Assembly (NCBI RefSeq): GCF_900114005.1
Contig: NZ_FORM01000002.1
Coordinates: forward strand, 248,001-312,000
Length of the DNA: 64,000 nucleotides
Source of the DNA: Olleya namhaensis
GTDB taxonomy: Bacteria > Bacteroidota > Bacteroidia > Flavobacteriales > Flavobacteriaceae
Reading direction: 5' to 3'
Below the pieces are notes generated by a model that saw nothing but the letters and a program-made list of their open reading frames with translations, did no database searches and was not told where the DNA came from. Numbering within the stretch: the stretch's first letter is position 1; each line of letters starts with the position of its first letter. This document shows positions 8,669 through 17,900 of the stretch, piece after piece. The translations under genes were made by a program, and so were the position numbers.

Positions 8669-10678
8669 CTATATTTTTTTTAGCACTATTTTTTCTAAGT
8701 TTTTTTCAACCATAAATTGATAAAAACTTTTAAAATCTGAGTAAGACTCAGGCAAAATAATCGTTTTGATTATCTCTAAATTTTTAGATAATTGGATAGT
8801 ATTACCCGTTTGCTTTATTAAATATGAAAAACTAGCGGATGTATCATTAAAATTTAGTTTAGTACTTTCTGGGAGTGACTCAACCTTATACCCCTCCGGT
8901 ATTATAATAGTGACGGTTTGCTTTTCTGATGTAGGATATATAAAATCTATAGGATAACCTCTAACATCTTGAGTAAAAGGATTTTCTTCTTTATTTAAAA
9001 ATAATAGTGGTGAGACATAAATATTATCTCCTATTTTTTCAGCTGCTTCCTCAAAAGTAAAATCATACGTTTCTGATACAGGTTTAGTTTTTGATTTCAC
9101 GTTTTTTGTATCCAACTCAATTACAACAAGTCCGGGGTTTTCTCTTTCCTTATATGCTATCAAATCCTCTTTACTTTTATTATAAAAGTTTTTTCTGTAA
9201 TTATAGGCCTGATAATTAGTAAAAAACTGTCTTATTTTCCCTTTAGCAGAAAGGTTTTCATCCAAATTAATACTTATTGACACTACTTTTTTTGAAGTGC
9301 TTTTTGGATTTAAACTAACCCATGTAGAGGTCCCATCTTCTCTGATTAATCGTCCTTGCCAATTAATAGCCTTTACAGGTAAGATATTAGGCTTTGTATG
9401 CTGCTCTGTAGCATCTAAAAGCAGTAATTGATCCTGAGTTTCGACAGCGCAAACAACATAGTTAAATCCAGTTCTAGTTGGAAATAATGGCACACCATTA
9501 TTTCTTGTACTTAACAGTACTGGATTAGCTTTTATTTTAGCATATCTCAACATAGCAATTAGCATTAAATTAATATCTGCTGTATTACCAGAACCATCTT
9601 TATATGCGTTTTTAACACCATTTTCTGAGGTATAACCTATAAAATCATTTTTCTTAATTTTAGTTTTTACAAAGTCAAAAATTAGTTGAATTTTCTCTGA
9701 GTCTGTAGCCACAGTTTTAATCAAGTTGTTAACATCGTCTTCAAAATAATTACTTTTACTAAGCTGCCCACCAAAATCTTCATTATTATAAATATTGCTA
9801 ATTACTTTATCCCAATTAGTAGCATAATTTTTTATTGTTCCATCTGGCCCTTTATAAAAAGCATATTCAAATGCCACCTTAGCTCTGTAATTATCTATAT
9901 TATCTGTAAATGGCTCGTCGACCAAAGCTGGTAAATCTTCCATATATATTTTGACTACATTCTCTTTAAAAACAAAACTAGAGCTATTAACCGTTGATTT
10001 TGGAACATAAAAACCTGTTCTTACTTTACTTACTACCGTTTCTTTTCTATCTTTTTTTGACTCTTCAATTTTTGGCAAAAAAGAAGCTCTCGGGCTAACA
10101 AACTTATTGTAGTTGAAATATTCAGGGGTTATAATATCTATCTCAATTTTTTTAATAGGAATATCATATTGCAAAACAACATCGTCTATTGATAAAAAAG
10201 TAGATTTTACTTTGTACTCAAATTCTATAATGCAACCCTCTGCCAAACCAGGCATTGTAAAAGTCTTAGAACTCCAATATTTATTATTATCTTCTTTGAA
10301 AATATTTTCATTTTTGAGCTTACTTTTTTCAATTTTACCATTTACAAGTTTATAAGTATAACCTTTTAGACCAATTAAATTTTGACTCATAGAACTGTTC
10401 TCGTTATATAACTCAATTCTTTTCGTAGCCCAATCATAACCTTCTTTATTATAAATTTTTATACGCTCATAATATTCAGTTTCTTGTTCAAATCCATTTT
10501 CTTCTGAAAAAGGAAAACTTGTATATTGTTTTTTAAACAACACTACTGCATTTGCCTCAGGATAATTTGGGTGACTGGTTTCTTTTAATTCTTCTTTACT
10601 GATTTTTCCAAATTTAAAATTTTGTGATTGTCCTACAACGGACATAAACATAAACGCAAGGATGATTAATTTTTTCAT
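8669..10678 (-). CDS. Secreted DUF3857/transglutaminase-fold protein, catalytically dead (paralog 2)
   Basis: 669 residues, same architecture and signal peptide as paralog 1 (6470-8479). The active-site Cys position is Thr (GSGNTADI), the His position is Tyr (FNYVVCAV), and the Asp-containing strand LLLDAT is kept. The protein bodies of the two paralogs are clearly homologous but well diverged, whereas the signal peptide and first ~35 mature residues differ by a single residue. The gene begins 4 bp after the stop codon of the active-type relative, so all three are probably one transcription unit. Its role is unknown; export to the periplasm is expected. Confidence 0.85.
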   Translation of the reverse strand: MKKLIILAFMFMSVVGQSQNFKFGKISKEELKETSHPNYPEANAVVLFKKQYTSFPFSEENGFEQETEYYERIKIYNKEGYDWATKRIELYNENSSMSQNLIGLKGYTYKLVNGKIEKSKLKNENIFKEDNNKYWSSKTFTMPGLAEGCIIEFEYKVKSTFLSIDDVVLQYDIPIKKIEIDIITPEYFNYNKFVSPRASFLPKIEESKKDRKETVVSKVRTGFYVPKSTVNSSSFVFKENVVKIYMEDLPALVDEPFTDNIDNYRAKVAFEYAFYKGPDGTIKNYATNWDKVISNIYNNEDFGGQLSKSNYFEDDVNNLIKTVATDSEKIQLIFDFVKTKIKKNDFIGYTSENGVKNAYKDGSGNTADINLMLIAMLRYAKIKANPVLLSTRNNGVPLFPTRTGFNYVVCAVETQDQLLLLDATEQHTKPNILPVKAINWQGRLIREDGTSTWVSLNPKSTSKKVVSISINLDENLSAKGKIRQFFTNYQAYNYRKNFYNKSKEDLIAYKERENPGLVVIELDTKNVKSKTKPVSETYDFTFEEAAEKIGDNIYVSPLLFLNKEENPFTQDVRGYPIDFIYPTSEKQTVTIIIPEGYKVESLPESTKLNFNDTSASFSYLIKQTGNTIQLSKNLEIIKTIILPESYSDFKSFYQFMVEKNLEKIVLKKI

Positions 10679-10682
10679 TTAT

Positions 10683-12587
10683 TTAATTAGTAGTGGTTAA
10701 TACTATTTTTGATTTATCGTGTTTAACAATAGCGAGTCTAAATTTTCTAAAAGCACTATAATCTTCTTTAGAAAACTGACCTTTATTTATAATAATTTTT
10801 CTTTTGAATACTAAATTTTTGTCATCTGTTTGTTTTATTGAATAGTGATATTCTCCAAACTTATTTTTTATTACTACATCGTCCTGTAATGCTTCTACTT
10901 TAACATTCTCTGGTAACGTAATTTGATATTGATCTTCGTCCACAAAACCTCTATCAATCTCAAAAGGCAATTTTCTGTTTTTATATCTTGGCGGTGCTGT
11001 TTTAAATTTATTAAAAAAGTTAGGTTGCATTAACCACCTATCTCCAGCTTTAGTTACATACTTGTCTACTTGTAGGTCTAAATCTTCTTTAAAAACAATA
11101 TTATCTTTATCATTGTTAAAAAGCATATTATTTACTTGTAGGTTATTTATATCCGAAAAATTATCCTTGTAATATAGCTTGTTTTCTTTTTCTGTTTGGA
11201 CTTCAATACGTCTGTATTTATCGTATTGCGTCCCTTTAGAAGTAATATTTAACTTGGCTTTAAACCCTCCTAAACTATCTAATATAATATTGGAGTTAAT
11301 TACCTGACTGTTTTCATTTGTGCTGTATACTTTTGTATGAACTATTTCACCTCCGGATGGCGTAACAATTAAAACGTCTCTGTCATCTGTAAAGTTAGCA
11401 TTGTAACCAAAAGGCGTGGACTGGCTAGTGCACTCTAAAGTGATATAACCATTGTTGTCGGGTATTGACAGTATTGCATGATTACCTTGTAAAGATGAAA
11501 ACGATGCATCTATACTCCGCACATCTTGTCCTCCATAAACAATTGTATAAAAAGAGGTAACTCCAACCTCATCCAAAAGCGCTTTTGTATAATTGGATAA
11601 CCCTTTACAATCTCCATATCCTAATCTATCCACATCACTTGCAAGCATAGGCTTCCAACCTCCAATCCCGACTTGCACACTTATATAACGTGTTTTATTT
11701 TGCATAAACTGATATACAATCTTAGCCTTTTCTAAATCTGTTTTTGCATTTTGGGTAAGTGCTTTAATTTCTACCTTAACAATTTCTGGAAGTTCTTGAG
11801 TACCATCAATTAGCTTATCACTCATCCATTTACCAAAATCACTCCAACTATTATTATCCCCTTCAACACCTAGCATACTAAATTGTTTAAGCGCAAATTT
11901 AACGGAAGGTGCCACGCTATAAAACGACGGGCTATAAGCCTCTCTTTTTATCGCTGATAGATTATTGGCTTGATAATTATAGTCGGACATTTTTTCAATT
12001 TTAAACGCTTCTAAGTTGCTGGCTTTAAAATCTAAAGGTATGTCTGTTTGATTTTGTATTTTATACGATGCTTTTTCTACACTTAAGTAATAGTCATCAA
12101 TAGGAAACCACTGAGGTATAAAAGCAGTATTAGAGGATATCACTTCTAAATTAAACACTACAGTGTATGGATAAGACACAGGTGTGTAGTCGATATAACG
12201 CGCTCTGTTATCTGTAAAAATAGATACACCGTCAGCAACACTAACATCTATAAAATCTTTTTTCTTGAACTTTTTAATTTCTTTTCCAAAAGCATTAAAA
12301 ACTACTGCCTCTAATGTTTTGATGGACTTTGACTGATCATAATATACGACCGCTCCAACATGTCTTTGACCTCTTTCGTTTAAAACAGTAACAACGCGTT
12401 GCTCTGTAATAACTATTTTATCCCTTGCTTCAATACTGACATCTATTGTACTAGATCGTACTATAGCATTTGCGTTTGATTGTAAATCAGGGTTTAAAAC
12501 TATAGCTTGGTAACTATCTTGAGAAAATACGTTGACTGAAAAGAAAAGCATACATAGTATACTTTTTAAGAATGTGTTTGTAGGCAT
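10683..12587 (-). CDS. Secreted DUF3857 protein with intact transglutaminase-like site
   Basis: 634 residues, with a signal peptide ending near FSQ (residue 23). Residues ~30-220 are the DUF3857-type beta-rich domain and ~275-400 a transglutaminase-like domain. A Cys/His pair is present: RLGYGDCKGLSNYTKALL (C327) and LQGNHAILSI (H370); the third position reads LECTS, with Glu385 where Asp is usual. These proteins are common in Bacteroidetes. Related folds act as peptidases or amide-bond enzymes, but no substrate is established that I know of. It is the first gene of a three-gene tandem array and probably the ancestor of the duplicated 3' fragment at 8484-8598. Confidence 0.87.
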   Translation of the reverse strand: MPTNTFLKSILCMLFFSVNVFSQDSYQAIVLNPDLQSNANAIVRSSTIDVSIEARDKIVITEQRVVTVLNERGQRHVGAVVYYDQSKSIKTLEAVVFNAFGKEIKKFKKKDFIDVSVADGVSIFTDNRARYIDYTPVSYPYTVVFNLEVISSNTAFIPQWFPIDDYYLSVEKASYKIQNQTDIPLDFKASNLEAFKIEKMSDYNYQANNLSAIKREAYSPSFYSVAPSVKFALKQFSMLGVEGDNNSWSDFGKWMSDKLIDGTQELPEIVKVEIKALTQNAKTDLEKAKIVYQFMQNKTRYISVQVGIGGWKPMLASDVDRLGYGDCKGLSNYTKALLDEVGVTSFYTIVYGGQDVRSIDASFSSLQGNHAILSIPDNNGYITLECTSQSTPFGYNANFTDDRDVLIVTPSGGEIVHTKVYSTNENSQVINSNIILDSLGGFKAKLNITSKGTQYDKYRRIEVQTEKENKLYYKDNFSDINNLQVNNMLFNNDKDNIVFKEDLDLQVDKYVTKAGDRWLMQPNFFNKFKTAPPRYKNRKLPFEIDRGFVDEDQYQITLPENVKVEALQDDVVIKNKFGEYHYSIKQTDDKNLVFKRKIIINKGQFSKEDYSAFRKFRLAIVKHDKSKIVLTTTN

Positions 12588-12729
12588 TACATCTAATTAG
12601 CCAACAATATAGACATATTATGATAAAAACGAAAACTGTTCGGTACTAATTAAAACAAAAACAGTAATAAATATCCTACATTTTAATTTATTCAACAAAA
12701 ACAGGAACTATGCATGAAAAATCAGAAGA

Positions 12730-13182
12730 TTACGCTTTATTTTTAGAGTCCATAATTATTGTCACTGGACCGTCATTTACCAGTTCGACTTTCATGTCTG
12801 CACCAAATTGACCGGTTTGAACGGGCTTCCCTAAAACTAATTGTATTGATTTAACAAACGCCTCATACAATGGTATTGCCACATCAGGTCTTGCTGCTTT
12901 TATATAACTTGGCCTGTTACCTTTTTTTGTGCTTGCGTGTAGTGTAAATTGACTAACAACAATAATATCACCTTTGGAGTCTATAAGCGATAAATTCATG
13001 ACTTGATTATCATCATTAAAAATACGACAATTAGCAATTTTATTGACCAACCATTTAATGTCTTCTTCCGTATCCTCTGCAACAATACCAAGTAAAACCA
13101 GTAATCCAATATCAATATTAGCTACCTTTTTATCTTCAATGGTAACGCTAGCTTTACTAACACGCTGGATAACTGCTTTCAT
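12730..13182 (-). CDS. dtd: D-aminoacyl-tRNA deacylase Dtd
   Basis: 150 residues, the standard size. Conserved motifs are the SQFTLHA strand (residues ~77-83) and the NDGPVTI motif near the C terminus, which form the active site across the dimer interface and carry the cross-subunit Gly-cisPro that rejects L-aminoacyl groups. The enzyme hydrolyses D-aminoacyl-tRNAs and Gly-tRNAAla. The start codon directly abuts the rsgA stop codon (no gap), so the two genes form an operon. Confidence 0.96.
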   Translation of the reverse strand: MKAVIQRVSKASVTIEDKKVANIDIGLLVLLGIVAEDTEEDIKWLVNKIANCRIFNDDNQVMNLSLIDSKGDIIVVSQFTLHASTKKGNRPSYIKAARPDVAIPLYEAFVKSIQLVLGKPVQTGQFGADMKVELVNDGPVTIIMDSKNKA

Positions 13183-14133
13183 TTATTCTTTTTCCCAAAT
13201 ATCGGTTCTGTAATGTTCATCATCCCCTTCAATAAGTTGCACATAACTTTTGTATCGTGATGCTGCAATTTCATCTTTTTCTAATGCCTCTTTAACCGCA
13301 CATTTAGGTTCTTCTATATGCAAACAGTTATTAAATTTACAGTCTTGTTTTAAAGCAAAAAATTCGGGATAATAATCTCCAATTTCTTCCTTTTCCATAT
13401 CGACTATTCCAAACCCTTTTATACCGGGCGTGTCAATAATTCGTGCATCAAAACTTAAATCAAACATCTCTGCAAATGTTGTGGTGTGTTGACCTTGCAT
13501 ATGTTGTGATGATATTGCTTTTGTTTTTAGATCCAAAGTAGGCTCTATTGCATTAACTAATGTAGATTTTCCAACACCAGAATGTCCTGTAAACATACTA
13601 ACCTTGCCCTCCATTAGCGCCTTAACTTGGTCTAGATTTTTTCCGGTCTTCGCCGAAATACCAATACACTCATAACCAATATGTCTGTATACATGAGCCA
13701 GGTATCTAACCTCATCCAAAGTATCTTGATCATAAGTATCAATTTTATTAAATAACAAAACTGCTTTTATATCATAAGCTTCCGCAGTAACTAAAAAGCG
13801 ATCAATAAAACTTGTAAATGTTGGTGGATTGTCTATCGTGACCAATAAAAAGACTAAATCAATATTTGAAGCAATTATATGCGTTTGCTTAGACAGGTTT
13901 ACAGACTTACGCACAATATAGTTTTGTCTATCGTGAATTTTGTCAATAACCCCTGTTTCTTTATCTGATTTTGTATCCAATTCAAAGTCTACAAAATCTC
14001 CAACCGCAATTGGATTTGTACTTTTAATACCTTTAAGTCTAAACTTACCTTTTATTCTGCACTCGTAAGTTTGACCTAATTCGGTCTTTACTGTGTACCA
14101 GCTTCCTGTAGATTTATATACGCGTCCTGTCAT
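13183..14133 (-). CDS. rsgA: Ribosome small-subunit biogenesis GTPase RsgA
   Basis: 316 residues when started at 14133 (MTGRVYKSTGSWYTV), the start preferred because it matches the family N terminus; an in-frame ATG at 14172 would add 13 hydrophobic residues with no family counterpart. An N-terminal OB fold is followed by a circularly permuted GTPase: G4 NKID precedes G1 GHSGVGKST and G3 DTPG. A zinc-binding C-terminal cluster CKFNNCLHIEEPKC is present. RsgA binds the 30S subunit late in assembly and hydrolyses GTP to release RbfA. It is co-transcribed with dtd. Confidence 0.96.
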   Translation of the reverse strand: MTGRVYKSTGSWYTVKTELGQTYECRIKGKFRLKGIKSTNPIAVGDFVDFELDTKSDKETGVIDKIHDRQNYIVRKSVNLSKQTHIIASNIDLVFLLVTIDNPPTFTSFIDRFLVTAEAYDIKAVLLFNKIDTYDQDTLDEVRYLAHVYRHIGYECIGISAKTGKNLDQVKALMEGKVSMFTGHSGVGKSTLVNAIEPTLDLKTKAISSQHMQGQHTTTFAEMFDLSFDARIIDTPGIKGFGIVDMEKEEIGDYYPEFFALKQDCKFNNCLHIEEPKCAVKEALEKDEIAASRYKSYVQLIEGDDEHYRTDIWEKE

Positions 14134-14246
14134 TATTACAAATATGAAAATTATTATGGTCTCAACCAACAAAAATCAGTATCAAATGGCATCCTTGGTC
14201 TGTTTATTTTTTTTATTAACTTCGTATCTTAATCTAAACACATATT

Positions 14247-14726
14247 ATGAAAAAAAACTATTTATTTATCGCTTTAGCCATAGTTGGCTTTATTTCTTTC
14301 TCTTTTATTACTAAATCTGACAATAGAGTTCAGGTAGAGTATAAAGTTGTAACTGTTGTAGAATCTATAGTACCTAATGGCTTAGGTCGTTCTAGAATGA
14401 TATCTGCAAATGAGACTAAAGATTACAAAGAATATACAACTGTGCGCTCTGACGATAAAGATTCTGATGAAAAAAACAAATCTAAAAGAAGTGAAATCAG
14501 AGTTAAAAATTATGACGAAACTAAGCTATTAAACTTTTATAATTTAGGTGGAATTAGATTTCAAAATATAGCTGCTAACGATGCTGTTATGACTTCAAAA
14601 GTTAACGACATGGTTGCCCAAGGATGGGAATTAGCCTTTATTAATACTGGTGTTGAAAGTGAAGGAGGAAAAGGTGATGGTAAAGGTATTTTTATTACAA
14701 GATATACGTTTAAACGAACACTTTAA
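14247..14726 (+). CDS. Small exported/membrane-anchored protein, DUF4177-like C terminus
   Basis: 159 residues. Residues 1-22 are a signal peptide or anchor (KKNYLFIALAIVGFISFSF). The body is charged and Lys/Asp-rich (DDKDSDEKNKSKRSE). The end, DMVAQGWELAFINTG...GIFITRYTFKR, together with an N-terminal EYKVV strand, resembles the small DUF4177-type 'YKvv...GWEL' fold. Function is unknown. It is divergent from rsgA and ends 6 bp before a bidirectional terminator. The tract TAACTTCG about 30 bp upstream is a near-match to the -7 box. Confidence 0.7.
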   Translation: MKKNYLFIALAIVGFISFSFITKSDNRVQVEYKVVTVVESIVPNGLGRSRMISANETKDYKEYTTVRSDDKDSDEKNKSKRSEIRVKNYDETKLLNFYNLGGIRFQNIAANDAVMTSKVNDMVAQGWELAFINTGVESEGGKGDGKGIFITRYTFKRTL

Positions 14727-14732
14727 AACACA

Positions 14733-14766
14733 AAAAAGCCTCTTAAATTTAAGAGGCTTTTTTTTT
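14733..14766. terminator. Bidirectional intrinsic terminator
   Basis: AAAAAGCCTCTTAAA and its perfect complement TTTAAGAGGCTTTTT, with A- and T-runs on the two sides, lie between the convergent small exported protein gene and the DAHP synthase gene. Confidence 0.92.
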
Positions 14767-14782
14767 ATATTCAAAACTAAAA

Positions 14783-15865
14783 TTATCCTTTTATAATTTT
14801 TTCTTGATGATTAATAGACTCTTGATGAATAGCCTTAAACATTTTTAAGATAAACTCTTCACTTAGACCTTTAGACTCACCTTCTAAAACCATTTTTCCT
14901 AAAATCTCGTTCCAACGTTTACTTTGTAAAACTGCAACGTTTTTCTGTTTTTTAAGACCTCCTATTCCATCAGCAATTTTCATACGTTTACCTAAAGCTT
15001 CGATAATCTGATTATCCACAACATCAATTTGCGCTCTTAGGTTAGTTAATTCCTGATTGTATTCTGCTTCTGGATCAGATTCTTTTCTAATCTTTAAATC
15101 TACCATCATTTGAATTAAAGATGCAGGTGTTACTTGCTGTGCCGCATCACTCCATGCATTATCAGGATCTGTATGAGTTTCAATCATTAAACCATCAAAA
15201 TTTAAATCTAATGCAGTTTGAGAAACATCAAAAACCATATCACGTTTTCCAGTAATATGCGATGGATCGTTTATTAATGGTAAATCTGGAAATCTGTTTT
15301 GAAACTCAATAGCAATTTGCCATTCTGGAATGTTTCTATACTTCGTTTTTTCGTAAGTAGAAAACCCTCTATGGATTGCTCCTAAGTTTTTAATACCCGC
15401 AGTATATAATCTTTCAATACCACCTAACCATAAGGCTAAATCTGGATTTACTGGATTTTTAACTAATACAATTTTATCTGTTCCTGCCAATGCATCTGCT
15501 AATTCTTGCATGATAAATGGACTAACTGTAGATCGTGCTCCAATCCAAAGTAAGTCAACATCATTTTCTATAGCTAATTTTACGTGTGCCGCATTAGCAA
15601 CTTCTGTACAGGTTTTCATACCTGTTTCTTCTTTTACTTTTTTAAGCCAATTCAAACCTAAAGCACCAACACCTTCAAACATTCCTGGTCTAGTACGTGG
15701 TTTCCATATACCTGCTCTAAAATAGCTAACATCCGTATCTTTTAGCTCGTGCGCTATTTTTAATACTTGCTCTTCTGTCTCTGCACTACATGGTCCAGCG
15801 ATTACTAATGGATGATCTAACTTCATGTCATCCAACCAGTTTCTCATTTCTTTTTTGTTTTCCAT
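14783..15865 (-). CDS. Bifunctional DAHP synthase / chorismate mutase
   Basis: 360 residues. Residues 1-~255 are a class I-beta DAHP synthase barrel: AGPCSAET (20s), GIWKPRTRPGMFEG, VKNPVNPDLALWLGGIERL, LINDPSHITGKRD and MIETHTDPDNAWSDAAQQV. Residues ~265-355 form an AroQ-type chorismate mutase helix bundle (LRAQIDVVDNQIIEALGKRM...LSEEFILKMFKAIHQESINHQ). It therefore supplies both the entry step of the shikimate pathway and the branch to prephenate; in such fusions the mutase domain often serves for feedback by chorismate or prephenate (known of the family). It is the last gene of the pheA operon, 44 bp after tyrA. Confidence 0.95.
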   Translation of the reverse strand: MENKKEMRNWLDDMKLDHPLVIAGPCSAETEEQVLKIAHELKDTDVSYFRAGIWKPRTRPGMFEGVGALGLNWLKKVKEETGMKTCTEVANAAHVKLAIENDVDLLWIGARSTVSPFIMQELADALAGTDKIVLVKNPVNPDLALWLGGIERLYTAGIKNLGAIHRGFSTYEKTKYRNIPEWQIAIEFQNRFPDLPLINDPSHITGKRDMVFDVSQTALDLNFDGLMIETHTDPDNAWSDAAQQVTPASLIQMMVDLKIRKESDPEAEYNQELTNLRAQIDVVDNQIIEALGKRMKIADGIGGLKKQKNVAVLQSKRWNEILGKMVLEGESKGLSEEFILKMFKAIHQESINHQEKIIKG

Positions 15866-15882
15866 AATCTTCTTATCTAATC

Positions 15883-15898
15883 CTATAAAATTTTATAG
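15883..15898. repeat. 16-bp perfect palindrome between tyrA and DAHP synthase
   Basis: CTATAAAATTTTATAG is a perfect AT-rich palindrome in the 44-bp gap between tyrA and the DAHP synthase gene. It could be a binding site or a chance AT-rich palindrome. Confidence 0.3.
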
Positions 15899-15909
15899 AA
15901 TGTTACTAT

Positions 15910-16764
15910 TTATTGTATTCCGTTTAATATTTGTTTGATGTAATTGGTGTCTTTCATTTCGTTAAAGACACCTTCAAAATCATCGTTTTCTATAAGGTTT
16001 TTAAACTGTGTTAAATTAGCGATGTAATCCTCTAATGTTTCGACTACATTAGTTTTATTCTGTTTAAAAATAGGAGTCCACATAGCGGGACTACTTTTTG
16101 CTAATCTTACTGTACTTTCAAATCCCGAACCCGCCATATCAAAAATATCACGCTCGTTTTTTTCTTTTTCAATGACCGTTTTCCCTAACATAAATGCACT
16201 AATATGTGATAAATGCGACACATAAGCAATATGTTTATCATGAGATTCTGGATTCATATAACGCATACGCATTCCTATTTCCGTAAACAAACCGACTGCT
16301 TTTTCTTGTAGCTTGAAGGCTGTTTTTTCTACTTCGCAAATAATATTTGTCTTTTGATTAAACAAATCTCTGATTGCTGCTTTTGGTCCTGAAAACTCAG
16401 TTCCTGCAATAGGATGCATTGCTAAAAAATTGCGTCGTCTTGGATGGTTCGCTACCACTTTGCAGATATCAGACTTAGTCGAACCAACATCAGCAACTAA
16501 CGTAAAATCTGATATTTTATCAAGCACATCGGGCAAAACACTAACAGAAGCATCCACAGGAATAGCTAATACTACTAAATCTGCCTTATCTAAATCTTCA
16601 AAAGTGGCTTTATGATCAATAACACCAAGCTCTAAAGCTTGATTTATGTGGTCTTCGGATTTATCAATACCATAAACTTTAACTTCAGGACGTTTATTTT
16701 TTATGTCCAAAGCCAAGCTACCGCCAATTAATCCAACACCAATTATGTATATATTTTGTATCAT
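15910..16764 (-). CDS. tyrA: Prephenate dehydrogenase
   Basis: 284 residues from the ATG at 16764. This start gives MIQNIYIIGVGLIGGSLAL, with the Rossmann GxGxxGG at residues 8-14, and overlaps the preceding aminotransferase stop by ATGA; an upstream in-frame start would add 14 residues of no family character. Also visible are the conserved HPIAGTEFSGP segment and SHLSHISAFML. The enzyme oxidatively decarboxylates prephenate to 4-hydroxyphenylpyruvate for tyrosine synthesis. There is no fused mutase: that activity is on the downstream gene. It is the third gene of the attenuator-controlled operon. Confidence 0.94.
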   Translation of the reverse strand: MIQNIYIIGVGLIGGSLALDIKNKRPEVKVYGIDKSEDHINQALELGVIDHKATFEDLDKADLVVLAIPVDASVSVLPDVLDKISDFTLVADVGSTKSDICKVVANHPRRRNFLAMHPIAGTEFSGPKAAIRDLFNQKTNIICEVEKTAFKLQEKAVGLFTEIGMRMRYMNPESHDKHIAYVSHLSHISAFMLGKTVIEKEKNERDIFDMAGSGFESTVRLAKSSPAMWTPIFKQNKTNVVETLEDYIANLTQFKNLIENDDFEGVFNEMKDTNYIKQILNGIQ

Positions 16765-17900
16765 ACTCTTGCTATTGCTTCTTCTATTTGTTCTACTGTT
16801 GCACATAACGAAAATCTTACATACCCTTCGCCTTGTGTTCCAAAAACTGTCCCTGGTGTTATAAATAGACTTTTATCGTGTAACAAAGTATCTATAAATG
16901 TTTCTGATTTGTAACCTTCTGGTGCTTTTGCCCAAACAAATAAACCTGAAGCTTCTTTATCATAGGTACAGTTTAATTTATCTGCTAACTGCCAAACTAA
17001 TTCACGACGTGTTGTGTATACCGTATTTAAACTATCAAACCACTCTTGCGGACTATTTAATGCAGCTATTGCTCCTTTTTGAATCCCGTAAAACATACCA
17101 GAATCCATATTACTTTTTACTTTTAAAATTGCATTTATATGTTCTGGACTTCCTAAAACCATTCCAATTCTCCAACCAGCCATATTAAAAGTTTTACTTA
17201 GAGAATTTAGCTCCAAACAAACATCCTTTGCACCTTCAACATTTAAAATACTTAATGGATTATTATTTAAAATAAAACTATAAGGATTATCATTTACTAG
17301 TAAAATATCATGCTTTTTAGCAAAATCGACTAACTTTTTCAAATCCGTTTTAGACGCTTTAGCACCTGTTGGCATATGCGGATAACTGGTCCACATAATC
17401 TTAACGTTACTTAAATCTAAGGTTTCAATCTCCTCTAAATTAGGCAACCAATTATTGCTTTGATCTAAATTATAAGTGATAGGATTAGCTTGCACTAATT
17501 TAGTCACAGCTGCATACGTTGGATATCCTGGATTAGGAATTAATACGCTATCACCTTCATTTAAAAAAGCCATAGATATATGCATAATTCCCTCTTTGCT
17601 TCCCATTAATGGTAACACTTCTGCATCTGGATTAATTGATACGTTATAATGTGCTTTATAAAAATCCGCAATAGCTTGCCTAAACTCTGGTAAGCCTTGA
17701 TAACTTTGATACTTATGCGCATTAGCATCTAACAAACCTGCTGTTAACGCTGCAACAACTTGTTTTGATGGTTGTAAATCTGGGCTTCCAATTCCTAAAT
17801 TAATGATAGGTTTTCCTGCTGCTTTTAAAGCATTGACCTCCTTTAATTTTTTAGAAAAGTAGTATTCCTCTACACTATGTAATCTATTAGCTACTTTCAT
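16761..17900 (-). CDS. Class I/II PLP aminotransferase (aromatic operon)
   Basis: 379 residues with fold-type I landmarks: GIGSPDLQPS near the N terminus, NPGYPTY, DNPYSFIL (PLP-binding Asp/Tyr region) and NSLSKTFNMAGWRIGM with the Schiff-base Lys. Its place between pheA and tyrA argues that it transaminates phenylpyruvate and 4-hydroxyphenylpyruvate to Phe and Tyr, but specificity cannot be read from sequence. It is translationally coupled on both sides: TAATG with pheA upstream and ATGA with tyrA downstream. Confidence 0.9.
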   Translation of the reverse strand: MKVANRLHSVEEYYFSKKLKEVNALKAAGKPIINLGIGSPDLQPSKQVVAALTAGLLDANAHKYQSYQGLPEFRQAIADFYKAHYNVSINPDAEVLPLMGSKEGIMHISMAFLNEGDSVLIPNPGYPTYAAVTKLVQANPITYNLDQSNNWLPNLEEIETLDLSNVKIMWTSYPHMPTGAKASKTDLKKLVDFAKKHDILLVNDNPYSFILNNNPLSILNVEGAKDVCLELNSLSKTFNMAGWRIGMVLGSPEHINAILKVKSNMDSGMFYGIQKGAIAALNSPQEWFDSLNTVYTTRRELVWQLADKLNCTYDKEASGLFVWAKAPEGYKSETFIDTLLHDKSLFITPGTVFGTQGEGYVRFSLCATVEQIEEAIARV

